Source: Diplolepis rosae (taxonomy: Eukaryota; Arthropoda; Insecta; Hymenoptera; Diplolepididae). From it: a DNA stretch of 64,000 nt. Where the stretch lies: assembly GCA_030998225.1 (NCBI GenBank), contig JAPYXD010000308.1, forward strand, positions 1,560,001 through 1,624,000, given 5' to 3'. The translations under genes and the position numbers were made by a program. The first letter of the stretch is position 1, and every line of letters begins with the position of its first letter. Under the pieces are notes generated by a model. The model was not told the DNA's origin, did not search any database, and saw nothing but the letters and a program-made list of their open reading frames with translations. This document shows, in pieces, positions 32,399 to 43,404 of this stretch.

Positions 32399-32650
32399 TC
32401 AGGTGGAACTGGCCATCAAAATTGCACTCAGGTGGATTTGGCCTGGTGGTAACGATATCACTTGTAGATTGAGAGTTGAATTATCATATGTTTGATTTGC
32501 TGATCCTTCGTATAATATTGTATACTTTTCGAAATCATAATTGCCGTTAGGTAAAGGGTTCCAAAAGGTTTGTCGACCTAGTTCATCAGTACATGTAGTA
32601 TCAGAGAGTGGATAATTCACTCCAGATTTTTGTAGCTCGATACATTTCAC
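32399..32650 (-). pseudogene. Possible fragment of a chuvirus-like glycoprotein
   Basis: 83 residues. The string TFWNPLPNGNYDFEKYTILY with EGSANQTYDNST shortly after is reminiscent of the glycoproteins of chuviruses and of insect BEL elements that carry such env genes. This is from memory of the pattern and is weak: the fragment is short, with no signal peptide, membrane segment or viral neighbour. It lies just left of a mariner scrap. Confidence 0.3.
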
Positions 32651-32679
32651 TTAGTGATATTCTAATTTTTTCAAGTCGT

Positions 32680-32950
32680 CTAAGAAGTAAGATTTCGAAA
32701 GTTCTTCAAAATAGACCTCTGTTTCGGTGATGAAGTCCTCATTTGACTCGAATCTCTTTCCAGGAAGCAATTTTTTTTGTTTGGAAACTGTAAAAAGTCA
32801 CTGGGGGCTAAATGCGTCAAATACGGTGAGTGTGGCAAAAATTGGAACGCAAGTTTGTACAATTTCGCCATTGCAACAGTACAGGTGTGCACGCGTACAT
32901 CGTTGTGATGAAAGAACACTTTCTTCTCTGACAAGAAAACATTGTCCCAA
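32680..32950 (-). pseudogene. Mariner transposase C-terminal fragment
   Basis: Reads VFFHHNDVRVHTCTVAMAKL, LPHSPYLTHLAPSDFLQFPN, then a short tail: the second and third catalytic blocks of DD34D mariner transposases. The second catalytic Asp is kept in HHND; the third block has THLAPSD where PDLAPSD is usual, so the Asp at the first of those positions is His. N-terminal half absent. A separate mariner with matching type of N-terminus is at 53607-53885. Confidence 0.75.
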
Positions 32951-32992
32951 ACTTTAAATCTTTGTGGATTGAATTTTTTATCATAATATTAT

Positions 32993-34660
32993 TTAGACTT
33001 TTTTTTTAGCTGCACTTAACTTTGATCTTGCTGTTCCACGCATTTCAAGTAATTTTGAAATTAATTTTGTCATGTACATGTCGTCCATTTCTAGTATTGC
33101 ATGTTCTGGAAAAGGATCACTGGATGTCAAATGTGCTAATTTTTCAAAAGCTAACTCGTAAAGTGTACATTTAATATCTTTATGAACGCTTGTACTATAT
33201 GAAAACACTGCTTATTCAATCCAATCATTCCATTCTGCATTATTTTCAATAATAATAGATATTTTTTAAGAACATGATGGGATCTTTTCAAGGATCCATT
33301 TGATCAGGGATAAGAAGCAGTGATCTTAAATTGAGGTATTCGAAATCATCTTGCTATTTTTCTCATTGAATTTCTAAAAAAAATCCGCTCCTTGATCTGT
33401 TAATACTGCTTTTGGAGAGCCATATATATGCTAATAAATTTTTTAAGAAAATGCTTGAACAATCCAAATGTTAAAGGTTGATCAGGGGGTGGCTTCGCGA
33501 GTGGTTTCAAGAGTGGCCTTTCTTCTGCACAATTGTGTTAGAGTTTGTGGAAGTTTCTATCCTTAATTTACCCAATTTTTCGTTGTCATTTTTATGTTCT
33601 ATATTCTAGAAATTTTCCTGAGTTGCTTCTTTTCCATCTTCACTTGACAAATCAAAATTTGATTCAAAATAACTCCCTTCTTCTTGCAATACATCAACTT
33701 CATTTTGCTAAGAATGAATCTTTTTTTTATTTTCTTCAAGCCTTTGATCAACTACAAAATCTGAATGCGAATAAGATTCATCTTCGGATTCTGTTAAACA
33801 CTTTTTATCATTTTCGGGTAACTCATTTATTTCTTTTCTCGATCTACCTCTCCTTACAATTGGTTCCTGTAATCTGTTTCCTTGAATAATATTCCGCGGC
33901 ATTCCACGTTTCTTTTTCATCTCATTTCTTACTTTACCATTTTTTATTAGTTTATTTTTAATATTATCTTCATTTTTATCTTTACTTATTTTCTTTGGAT
34001 TCTTCAACTGACTCCTTCTTTGTGTAGTAGGACATTTATCTTTATTTCTGTTTGCGTATTATTTTTATTATCGTAACCTCTCCCATTATTATCTCTGTCA
34101 ATATCATCCTAATTTTTTTTATAGCATGCGAGACCCGTTTTCGATACTTTTTCTCCACATTCTCGATAAAGCATCTGCATTTACATCGGTTTTACCTACT
34201 TTGTATGCAACATCAAAATCATATTCTGACAGTTTCAATTTCCACCTAGTTGCTCGTGAGCAATGGTCGTCCGAGTTTTAAAACCATACTAATGGTTTAT
34301 GGTTTGTGATTATGAAAATTTTTTTTCCATATAAATAAGGGCGAAAAAATGTTACACAATACATAATTGCTAAAGCTTCTTTTTATATGTTTCATATTTT
34401 CTTTCACAACCATTTGATGATTCAAAAGTATAAGCTATAAGTTTATTTTCACCTATTTTACGTTAAGAATTTATTCCTCCTATTGCAAATCCCGACGCAT
34501 CAGTTGTCAAACTGAAAGGTTGTGAGGAATTTGGTCTTTATGGAAGAGGTTCTTCACATACATGACTTCAGATCCTTTTTTAAAAGTTGATTCAAGAGTG
34601 TTGCAAGTTTGGAAAATCCGTCAATAAATCTTTTATAATAACCAGCTGATCCTAAAAATT
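32993..34660 (-). pseudogene. pol: Ty3/gypsy pol remnant: RNase H and integrase
   Basis: Read right to left in shifting frames: a connection block (FLGSAGYYKRFIDGF, near 34600-34640), RNase H (SLTTDASGFAIGG near 34480-34510, NHKPLVWF near 34290), the end of RNase H (RWKLKLSEYDFD, ADALSR near 34160), a Lys-rich tether (33708-34007), integrase (LTDQGADFF near 33380-33400) and its C-terminal side (FSYSTSVHKDIK, CTLYELAFEKLA at 33080-33208). RT itself is missing; the homology starts abruptly at about 34660. Many stops and frameshifts. Confidence 0.75.
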
Positions 34661-36084
34661 ATCACACCCCGATAGCAATGTCGTAAGCAACATTTGGCAA
34701 TTACACATCCATCGGATTTACCGAAATTTATACATAATTGACCTAAGATGCGACCGCAAAACGCTAAGATTTTCCATGCATTCAAAATGAGCCTACTGAC
34801 AAAGCAAAATCTGCAGCATAACAGATCATTCGTATTGAGACCTTCCATTCCCTTACTACCTCTCCATTACAGCAGCATAGTGTATGCATCAAATGTAGCA
34901 TTCTGAAAGATGCATTTAGGCTGCTTTTTCGCACCACGCCATTATAAGGCGACACAGCATATGATCCTCAAATAAATGTGTCACTACTCATGACTTTAAA
35001 ATAACATGTGGGAATATTTGTTGGGTTGGTATAGAATATATTTAGCCAACAAATTGATCACACCAATGCAAATTTATTTTCAGGCTACTTAGCGAAGTTG
35101 AAAATTAACATTGAGTACTGCTTACACAAAAATTATTAACATTAATGCAAAATCCTAACCTTCATTTTTTTTAGTAATAAGGAAACGAACCTCAAGTGCC
35201 TCACTGACATCACGAACCAAACAAACAAAAATTCTCAGGTTAACGGTTTTCTGATGAAAATGATCGGAACACAGAAAAATGTTGTAAAAATCAAAAGAAG
35301 TAGAATAATATTAGAAAAATAAAAGCAATTTATCCAAATAAAACTTGGCACGTGGTACAATAAAACCTAACATTCAACGAAATAGAGGTATTCTTTCTGT
35401 AATCCCAAAAATGTATTCCGCAATTTTCAGCCATCGATAATATTTTGGAAGAGTTCATGCGTATAAATATTACGTAAACCCTAAACATTTTTTTTACGAA
35501 TTTCGAATTCTGTATTTTTAATGTGATGCGCAGCGACAAAATTTTCTATTCACAGTTATTAGGCAAATTTCGGAGAAACTTGCTGTCACACAATACAATA
35601 CAAAAGTCTCAATAATGCATAAATATGAAAGTAAATCTCGAATCACTGTTAACTCTGTAATGATTAAAACATCCTATACGAGTTCACGCACTCCAACGCA
35701 TGACACTGTGATGTTGCCTCTATTGACAAAAGTCTGCGGCGTCTTTAATGACTGACTGAATTCTCATTCGTGGCAGAATCGTATTCAACACGTGATTGCG
35801 AAAAAAACACGACAAGATGTTACCCCATATTTCTGTGTTATTCCGGCATCACATGTTAACGCGTTAATCACACGTAAATACACAATGAATAGAACACTGG
35901 AAATACTCAACAAATATTTTTCATGAATAAACACAAATAAGTATCAATCATTGATACATATAAGTCTCACATTTTAATTGACGAAATGTTGAGCTCAATC
36001 TTTTGCTATCGGGGCAAGACGACAAAATTCCACAAAGTTCCTGAACCAAAAACAAGACCTTACGTGCCTGAAGGATTTTGATGC
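34661..36084. other. No gene seen
   Basis: AT-rich. No supported coding, RNA or repeat feature. Confidence 0.5.
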
Positions 36085-36338
36085 GCTGAATCTGAATCCG
36101 GGCTCAGATATTACTCTATACGTCAGATAACCGATATATCCTAACCTAAAAGTGCGAAAAACACGATTATTCGCCCTATTCGGGGTGGTGTGACATCGCG
36201 AATTAGCTGATTAGTGCGCGGTAGATAGGTTAATTGCCTTAATGTTGCTGGAAGAGTGTATTTTCGGCTTTTAGGTTAGGATATCTCGAATAGATCAAGT
36301 AGTGGAATAATATAGAGGTTAGGTTCGGATTCAGTGAC
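36085..36338. mobile_element. Foldback MITE-like element
   Basis: A 254-bp imperfect palindrome. ATATCCTAACCTAAAAG near 36131 is mirrored by CTTTTAGGTTAGGATAT near 36275, and the outer parts CTGAATCTGAATCC and GGTTCGGATTCAG also pair. No coding potential; no clear target duplication. Confidence 0.6.
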
Positions 36339-36534
36339 CCAAAAAAACATAGAAGTAGATTACGCTTGTTTTTTAAAGAATTTTTTTTATTCTGGTCATG
36401 CTGTAGTCAGCACTTTAAAGTAGTAAACTTCATTGAACGATATTTCCGTGAACAATTTTTTTACCGTTATCTTTAGAAATAAATTTTAAAGATCCACCGA
36501 TATCAGTAAAAATTTATATATTTTGAAGTTTTTT

Positions 36535-36735
36535 TTCCATTATCTTGAACCCACCATTTTGAGTTTCGAGAACCGGATGACATATTCGTAATCAGCAACC
36601 CCAAATACCCCCATATATCAATTTGCACAAAAATCCATGGATTTTTAAAATTTCTGTTCGTCATCTTGGATCCGCTGCTTTGGAATTTTGAAATCCGATG
36701 ACAGATTCGTAATCAGCGACCCAGAAACCTTACCC
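36535..36735. repeat. Two diverged direct repeats of about 120 bp
   Basis: Two units each with an ATCTTGAACC or ATCTTGGATC start and a CCGATGACA...TTCGTAATCAGC core (about 36540-36610 and 36660-36730). Confidence 0.6.
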
Positions 36736-37057
36736 AGATCACGTTCGAGCGGTGGGCTAACGGTTGGATGAAAATCTGATGAAATTTGTTTGGTGGTTCA
36801 TATCTTTCCGTGTTAGAGATGACGTTTGAGTGGCAGGCTAACAGTTGGATATATAGAATATTCATAGTGACTTCTCAAAAATTTGTTCATATCATATATT
36901 AAGTTTGCGGGTATCACCTCGATTTCTGATAGATCGTATTTTTTAGTATATAGTATCAGAGTTCTTACTTTTCCGTACTGTTTATTGTTCATATTAGATT
37001 ATGTCTAAGCGTATTAGTTACATTTCCTGTGTATAGTAAATTTTTATAATTTTTACT
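36736..37057. other. No gene; second short repeat
   Basis: GGGCTAACGGTTGGAT near 36753 recurs as AGGCTAACAGTTGGAT near 36835. Nothing else supported. Confidence 0.4.
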
Positions 37058-37680
37058 TTGCTATTTATTCGGAGAAGAAAAACGAGTTCACGAAATCGAT
37101 GCTGTAATAAATTCAGCACATTTTGTTATGTCTGCGGAAAGTACGAAACGGAGTCTTTCCGCCGGCAAATAAATGATTCTATTAAAACTTTATATTTAAA
37201 ATGTTATCGAACGTCGATGAAAAATTTGGACAAACCATGGGTGCCTAGGTCAATTTGCAATACTTGTAGAGTAAATTTGATAAAATGGTAAGAAAAACGC
37301 CGCATACACATGTTGTACTCGAACCAACTATTTGGCGTGAACCTCAAGATCATGATGCAGAATAATAAAAAAAAAACAATATTTGGACAAAATCAGATAT
37401 CCTGACGTGAAAAGTGTGACGCCAGCCAAAATTGGTATTAAAAGTACTTCGAGAAGGAAATTGTTCATTCCAGTGAAGAATTATATACTGATAATATCGA
37501 TGCACCCGAATGTATTCCTCCTCAAGATAGTTCTGAAGTTCGTTAACCAGCCATATCCAACCAAAATTGAGGAAACTAGACCATTTTTTGTATTTCTGAA
37601 AAAATCAAAATTTATGATACTGGTTTTTGATAGTGCTCATAAACCTCTACAAATTATCTTCATAACATTCTTTGATTAAA
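37058..37680 (+). pseudogene. Fragment of an uncharacterised Cys-rich protein family
   Basis: The first frame (37058-37291) has FCYVCGKYE, then DKPWVPRSICNTC, a paired CX2C pattern with a conserved K-W-x-P block. After a frame change WREPQDHDAE (about 37330-37365) and IRYPDVKS follow. From memory this order (CYVCG, DKxWxPxxxC, WREPxDH, YPxxxS) is a multicopy family of unknown function in arthropod genomes, often near transposons. Here it has stops and frameshifts and is not functional. Confidence 0.45.
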
Positions 37681-37757
37681 CCAAACTTAGAAATGTTACA
37701 GCATGTTAAAACATGAAAAAAGTAAATATCAAAATTCCATTTTCCAGTATAAGATGT

Positions 37758-37765
37758 ATATTTTT
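37758..37765. repeat. 8-bp target duplication, left (ATATTTTT)
   Basis: Directly before CAGTCATATGCA at 37766; repeated at 39683-39690. Confidence 0.8.
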
Positions 37766-37964
37766 CAGTCATATGCATTAGTCGAATTTAACCGACTAAT
37801 TTTCGATTCGACTCAGCTGAGAAATGAGTCGAATTGAATTCGATTCGAGCAAGCGCTGAGTCGAATTTTCGACAACCGACTGAAGCGTGAGTCGTTTTTG
37901 GCATTAGAATACGAGCAACTACTGAGTCGAATGTCAGATTTTCGACAACCGACTCAAACGTGAG

Positions 37965-38197
37965 CATAGAGATATTATAGATGGAGGAGACATGCCATAG
38001 GACGCTCTGTAAGTGGCAACGTCAGTCTGCAAACTCGGTCGGAGCGAAAGAGAGAGACGATAAGTGGTTTTTTCTGTCTTTGTCTACGCGTACCGCGCTA
38101 GCCTCGGCGTTAGCGAGAGACAGCCTAACCCGAAATTCACTCTCTCTCATGCCAGGCTTCAAGCTGGCATGTCTCCTCTATCTATAATATCTCTATG
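37965..38197. mobile_element. 233-bp MITE with 8-bp target duplication, nested in the hAT element
   Basis: Terminal inverted repeats of about 32 bp start CATAGAGATATTATAGATGG and end in the inverse. The flanks are AACGTGAG at 37957-37964 and 38198-38205, an exact 8-bp duplication. It carries AG-rich and CT-rich inner segments and no gene. A truncated inverted copy of its left half is at 57886-57982. Confidence 0.88.
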
Positions 38198-38307
38198 AAC
38201 GTGAGTCGCTTTCCGACATTCGAATACGAGCAAGCGCTGAGTCGAATGTCGGATTTTCGACAACCGACTATTGAAATGTAAATAAATACAGTAATGCTTT
38301 CTATATG

Positions 38308-38800
38308 TAAAGGAAAATTTGAGGTTATGAAAAACAAAAAGCACTAAAATTCCACAAATAAAAAATGAAAATCTCGCATTCTCTTTTGTAACAGGTATTT
38401 ATTAGACAAACTGTTAAAATTGAAGAAATTATATTTATATATGTATATAGATAAAATATATATGTTTAATTTATACTTTTACTGGCGAAAAAATGCTAAA
38501 CATTAAAGAAAAAATCATGTCAATAAAATTTTATAAAATATTCAAATATTTAAATTACATATTTTATAAAATTTTATTGAAATTTTTTTTTCTTTAATTT
38601 TTAGCAGCTTTTCGCCAGTAAAAGTATAAAATAAACATATAGATTTTATCTATATACATATATAAATATAATTTCTTTAATTTTAACAGTTTGTCTAATA
38701 AATACCTGTTAGAAAATAGAATGCGAAATTTTAATTTTTGAATCACGCAACTTTAGTCGTTTGCTTTTTATAACCTCAAATTTTCCTTTGAATTTAAAAA
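38308..38800. repeat. Large palindrome inside the hAT element
   Basis: Arms of about 200-230 bp centred near 38560. For example CTGGCGAAAAAATGC (about 38480) mirrors GCAGCTTTTCGCCAG (about 38607), and AGGTATTTATTAGACAAACT mirrors AGTTTGTCTAATAAATACCT. Confidence 0.8.
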
Positions 38801-39682
38801 ATATTGACCTATTCATTTAAATTTTTTCATCAACTTTGAAACATAATCTTACGTTTAATAATAGCCATAATAATAGTTATCAACAAGCTGGCAAATCAAA
38901 AACTTTTATTATTTTTAAGCTTGTATTAGTTTTTATTTGGACTTATTTGTCTATAAAATTGCATGCAAATTGATCAATAAGTCACTATTTAATAAGTTCA
39001 CCCCTAAAAATGACTCTTATCAATTTTAACCTAAACTAGTCAATATTTCTTTGTCAAACTAATTGCACGTTATTAGGCTAATTCATGCAATTGATTTATC
39101 ACGAAAATATTTTCTAGTCTACGTTAAAATTGATAAAAGTCAATTTTAGGGTTGAAATTCAGGGGTTGTTATTACCCCTTGGAAATATTTTTCGACCGAT
39201 AAAAAAAATACGGATTGCTTGCTTTTTGATGACCACCAATATATACAAGTATAAATTTCATCAAAATCTGAGAACCTTCAGTCTTGTAAATGTATGCAAA
39301 AGTTTTAACAGTTTTTTCTAATAAAATATTATACGTTTTAGGGGAAAAAATGCGAGATTTTCATTTTTTATTTGTGAAATTTTAATGCTTTTTGTTTTTC
39401 ATAACCTCAAATTTTCCTTTACATATAGAAAGCATTACTGTATTTATTTACATTTCAATAGTCGGTTGTCGAAAATCCGACATTCGACTCAGCGCTTGCT
39501 CGTATTCGAATCTCGGAAAGCGACTGATGTGTAAATCGGTTGTCGATAATCCGACATTCGACTCAGCGCTTGCTCATATTCAAATGTCGGATAGCGACTC
39601 ACGCTTGAGTCGGTTGACGAAAAATCCGACATTCGATCACGTCGAAAAGCCGACTCGAGTCGAATTATTTTGCACATCACTG

Positions 39683-39690
39683 ATATTTTT
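39683..39690. repeat. 8-bp target duplication, right (ATATTTTT)
   Basis: Directly after the terminus ending ACATCACTG at 39682. Confidence 0.8.
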
Positions 39691-39960
39691 CTTTTTAATT
39701 TAAAAAACTACTATTGAAAATTAAAAATTCTATTTTTTTTAACAATAATATGTGAAATACGAAAAAACGTAATAATGAAAAGTTCTTCGTTTTAAAAAGA
39801 TCTACAATTTTTTTCTCGCACAGTTACTGATAAAACATGTATTTTTCGTTTCAATTCCAAAAATTCCAGTTTTTAGACAAAATATGTGAGATACAAAAAA
39901 ACTTTTAGATGGAAAATTATTTGCCTAAATGAGGTCTACAAATTCACATCAAAACACTGC
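39691..39960 (-). repeat. Copies of an about 150-bp AT-rich tandem repeat
   Basis: Nearly two units with ATATGTGAAATACGAAAAAA and ATATGTGAGATACAAAAAAA, in inverse orientation to the array at 45929-46530. Confidence 0.7.
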
Positions 39961-40972
39961 TTGAAAGAATGCATATGTATATGTATAGATCTTGTAAAGA
40001 TCTTTTGAACTGTGTCGTAAATAAGGATCACCGCCCTTTCTGAATATACCTGTGCAGACTATATCTCCGTCTCTTTCGCACATCTTTTCTATACTTGTGA
40101 GGATCCTTCATACTACGCACTCACCGCCGTGTCAATCCTAATCAACTAATCATAAAGGTACCGCAGTTCTCTCTCATTCTCTCTCTCTACTTTCTGTATC
40201 TTCCCAAATTATGTACCAACCAGCCTGTGCCTACATTTATTTACCAATTGTATTAACATTGTTGTCGAGTTCAATTCATAATTATTTTAATAAATTCAAT
40301 TTGTATTATTTTGATAATCGTTGTGTCTTTCCTTGACTTATCCTCATCCCTAAACGAGGATCATTCGATCCTAACTTAAGGAGGTTCTATCGTAAAACGA
40401 ATTAACGGTCAGAAAAGGATGAAACTTGAAACATAGTTATTTAAATGCATACAAATGAATCAGTCAAATTTTCAAGACTCCGCGGTACCTGTGAGCTAAG
40501 ATTTTAATAAATATTTTCCGTCACTTAACATGTGCTCTTATGGACAACTACCTTTTCATTGTTTTCAATTACCCACCACACATTTATTAACGGTTGAATA
40601 TCGATTAAATCTTTCATAATAGTGAGAAAAATATCTAAAAAACATTTTTAGCTTACAATATTGTTGGAAGGGTACTTGTAAATCAATGAAATGGAAATAA
40701 ATGTTACAAAAATCATGATATTGAGTGATAATGTAGTAGATATGACAACACCGCAGCCGAGTAGGCGTTGGTAGGTTATGGCGTGCTATTCAAAAAGAAA
40801 CATTGAGCTTACATACACGTTTGCCCCGTCATAGTATTCACACCTGAATGCCTTAGATTTATAATCAAGACCAATAAAATGCCTCTTATGATGCCAAATT
40901 TAGAAAGGACACTAATAGCGCTAAGTATTTCCTATATTTTTTAGCGACTGAATTTATCCTTGAAATTATTAA
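39961..40972. other. No gene; weak solo-LTR candidate
   Basis: About 40014-40400 begins TGTCGTAAATAAGG, has AATAAA near 40290 and CT-rich tracts, which recalls a solo LTR, but no target duplication or second copy is seen. The rest is AT-rich and featureless. Confidence 0.25.
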
Positions 40973-41704
40973 GGGGGAAACCTGGTTTAGAGGGTAAAAA
41001 AATCAATTTTTTGAAAGTCATCTCACTTTTGGCTCAAAATGAGTTTTACGAAGAAGTTGAAGGACTAATGTATGGAGCAGGAATAGCAGACTAGCATTTG
41101 GTGTTGGTGAGTTTGAAATATATACAATTAACTTTTGGAAAAAACTTTGAACGCGATTTTCTCGAAACAGCGTTTTCCTGCACTGCGTACACGATTAAGA
41201 ACCTTGTAATTGCCGCATTTTTATAAGTGATAGCTCTTTTTAGAGCTGAAAGTGTAAGCTTCTATGAGAACCTAAAAAATCACATACAAATTTTTTTTTA
41301 ATAACTATTTTTTGTTAATTATTTCAAAATTTCGTCAGTAAAACGCAAATTTTTTTTTAAACACTCATAAAATTTGCAATTTTTATCATTTCAATAAATT
41401 TCTTAGGTTTAAATAGAAGGTAAACTAAAGTGCATAAAAAATTTTGGTTTTAATGTTTCAGATAAAAAGGACGATCGCTATCATGTACGCAGTGGAGAAT
41501 CTTCAAGCGAGTAGTGCCCCAAACAAATACGAATTTTTATTGCTAAACATTATCGAATAAAATAAAAATAAATTTTTTCTGCAAGATTTGTGTATCTATG
41601 ACCTACTTCAACAGTACTTGAAACATTTCATAAGTTAGGCAGCCAAAAAAACTGTGCCGAATATCATGCAATTTTCGGCGTTCTAAACCAGGTTCCCCCC
41701 TTAA
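40969..41704. mobile_element. TTAA-flanked MITE, 728 bp
   Basis: Element 40973-41700 between TTAA at 40969-40972 and 41701-41704. Inverted ends GGGGGAAACCTGGTTTAGA and (inverse) GGGGGGAACCTGGTTTAGA. TTAA targets are typical of piggyBac-type transposases, though the G-run ends are not the classic piggyBac ends. No gene inside. Confidence 0.75.
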
Positions 41705-41759
41705 GTGATCAACAAAAAGAACTGATTACTTTTCAAATTAACTTTTACTTACCTTTTTG

Positions 41760-42118
41760 AGTAATTTGGGTTCTAATTAAAATTTGGATTTTGATTACTA
41801 TTTTGATTAGAACTTGCATTATAATTTAGTTTTTGATTAAAATAAGGATTTTTATAGAAATTACTGCCTCAATTAAAATTTTGGCCTTGATGAAAGTTTT
41901 GATTTTGATTCAAATTTGAATTTGAATTGAAATTTCTATTGGAATTCCAATTCTGATTGAATTTTCTATTAAAGTTTGAATTTTGATAGAAGTTCGGATT
42001 TTTGTTAAAACTTCGATTTGAATTTATTTTTATTAAATTTACGGTATATATTTCGATAATTATTTTGAATACATTTGAAATTTTTGTTCAACCGATTTTC
42101 CTGGCAAAAATTAAGGTG
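41760..42118 (-). pseudogene. Asn-rich low-complexity repeat, probable gypsy gag C-terminus
   Basis: On the minus strand most of the stretch reads as an Asn/Phe/Gln-rich protein (NSNRNFNSNSNLNQNQNF, NQNPNFN) with a Cys pair upstream (NFCQENRLNKNFKC). Such N-rich tails after a zinc knuckle occur in gag of some insect gypsy elements. There are a few stops and a frame change. The plus strand is a simple repeat of ATTTGATT-like words. Confidence 0.4.
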
Positions 42119-42134
42119 GGGTGGAATAGTAGAT

Positions 42135-42475
42135 TGTGTACCACGGCGGCATGGTGGCGATTGTGACGAGTGCGAAGTGTATTCACACGAGTCACATCGC
42201 CACCATGTCCCTAGAGGTACACACGACGTTTTGTGTGCAAATTGATGGAAAAAGTAGCATTGCGTGCGAGCGCGTAGTTAGCCGCGGGCAGTCAAGTGTC
42301 CGGCGGTATAAACATTTTGCTCGTTGAGGCGGGCGATATGAACATTTCGCCCGTTGAAGCGGACGGTATGAACATTTCGCCCGATTGCGTCACCGAGCCG
42401 CAATTGGCTGCATTTTGCTCTACGCGCAAGTATGCAATGCGACTTTTTCCGCCCGTTTGGACACAAAGCTAATTA
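42135..42475. repeat. Composite palindrome with a 30-bp tandem repeat
   Basis: Hairpin 42135-42233 (ATGGTGGCGAT against ATCGCCACCAT), an outer inverted pair 42231-42280 against 42414-42471 (GGAAAAAGTAGCATTGCG against CGCATTGC... inverse), and between them three about 30-bp tandem units with GAACATTTCGCCCGTTGA at about 42301-42390. No target duplication found. Confidence 0.6.
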
Positions 42476-42727
42476 CGTTCCTATAAGCATCTCTACTCCT
42501 TTATTGATTCAGACTTTGCACCTGGTTCCTTTGTGGCGCTATTTATTGAGTTCCCTCAACTTGTGTATTTTCTGAGTATTGATTGTAAAACAGATCAACG
42601 CCAAGCCAAATTTACAGTTACTCGAGTAACCCGGTACTAACCGGAACTACTCGGACAGTAGGGAATATTCTTTTCTCTACTTTGCCCGTCCGCGGTTCGG
42701 AACCATCGCGTCCTATCAGCTGGCTAG

Positions 42728-42940
42728 TTGATTAAGCTTCGTAAAATACCTAGTTCAGGGCTTCAAATTGGGGATCGCGTTTGGGTGTATGTTAACAATA
42801 AAAAAAGTCTTCATCCGAATAGAAGCAACAAAATAAATTTAATCGTCGGCGGACTATCTACAGTCCAATCCCAGTTTTTCGCGGTTTTCCTTCACCAAAA
42901 TAAAACGGAACAAAGCAGCGAGTAATCGCAGAAAATTAAT
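42728..42940 (+). pseudogene. Ty3/gypsy integrase C-terminal scrap
   Basis: LQIGDRVWVYVNNKKSLHP and RSNKINLI match the pattern of the integrase C-terminal domain of gypsy elements (GDRVWV, then KL..). The expected GPY block is not there. No other pol parts are adjacent. Confidence 0.4.
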
Positions 42941-43404
42941 AGTATCGAATCTCAAAACGGTAGTGATAATTTTCATAAAATATTTTAATTAGATTTAATA
43001 GGGAAATTTTAGCGGTGAAAATTTTATGCATAAACTTATTTTTCTTTTCGCGTAGTTTTGTTTAAATCCTCAACTTGCACAATCTTATTACAAACGGTAT
43101 ATGTAAAATTAGTTTGGGGTACCGATTAATATTATTTGACGGTGGCAGAGCTTGTGAGCACGCGAAGTATACCAATGAATTTATACACAAGAAATTTCTT
43201 ATTCATTCCAAACACTTCTCATATTTCGTAATAACTACTCAATATCTATTTGAAAAGGTGATTTTCGCATGATCTCTCTTTTTTTGCAAATATTAAGCTT
43301 TGTCTTATTCTGAAAAATTCCTACTCGAAAACCGCTGGGTATTTTTCATTATTCTATTTTGAATCAATTCTTATTGCTATGGGAGAAACGCAATACTTCT
43401 CTTC
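42941..43404. other. No gene seen
   Basis: AT-rich, no feature supported. Confidence 0.5.

Larger units (their letters stand above)
37766..39682. mobile_element. hAT-type non-autonomous foldback element
   Basis: 1,917 bp with ends CAGTCATATGCA and (inverse) CAGTGATGTGCA and an exact 8-bp duplication ATATTTTT, the hallmarks of hAT. Near each end are about three diverged tandem units of about 75 bp built from GAGTCG, CGACATTCGAATACGAGC and TTTTCGACAACCGACT. Further in, 38215-38400 is inverted at 39335-39520, and 38308-38540 is inverted at 38580-38800, so the DNA folds into nested hairpins. No transposase frame. A smaller MITE sits inside at 37965-38197. Confidence 0.85.

Noticed and set aside
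33545..33889. 114-codon plus-strand frame
   Set aside because: It lies opposite the Lys/Glu-rich tether of the gypsy pol remnant and is its shadow.
37781..39660. GAGTCG-type repeats considered as a CRISPR-like array
   Set aside because: Units are diverged, lack unique spacers and sit inside a hAT element in a eukaryotic context.
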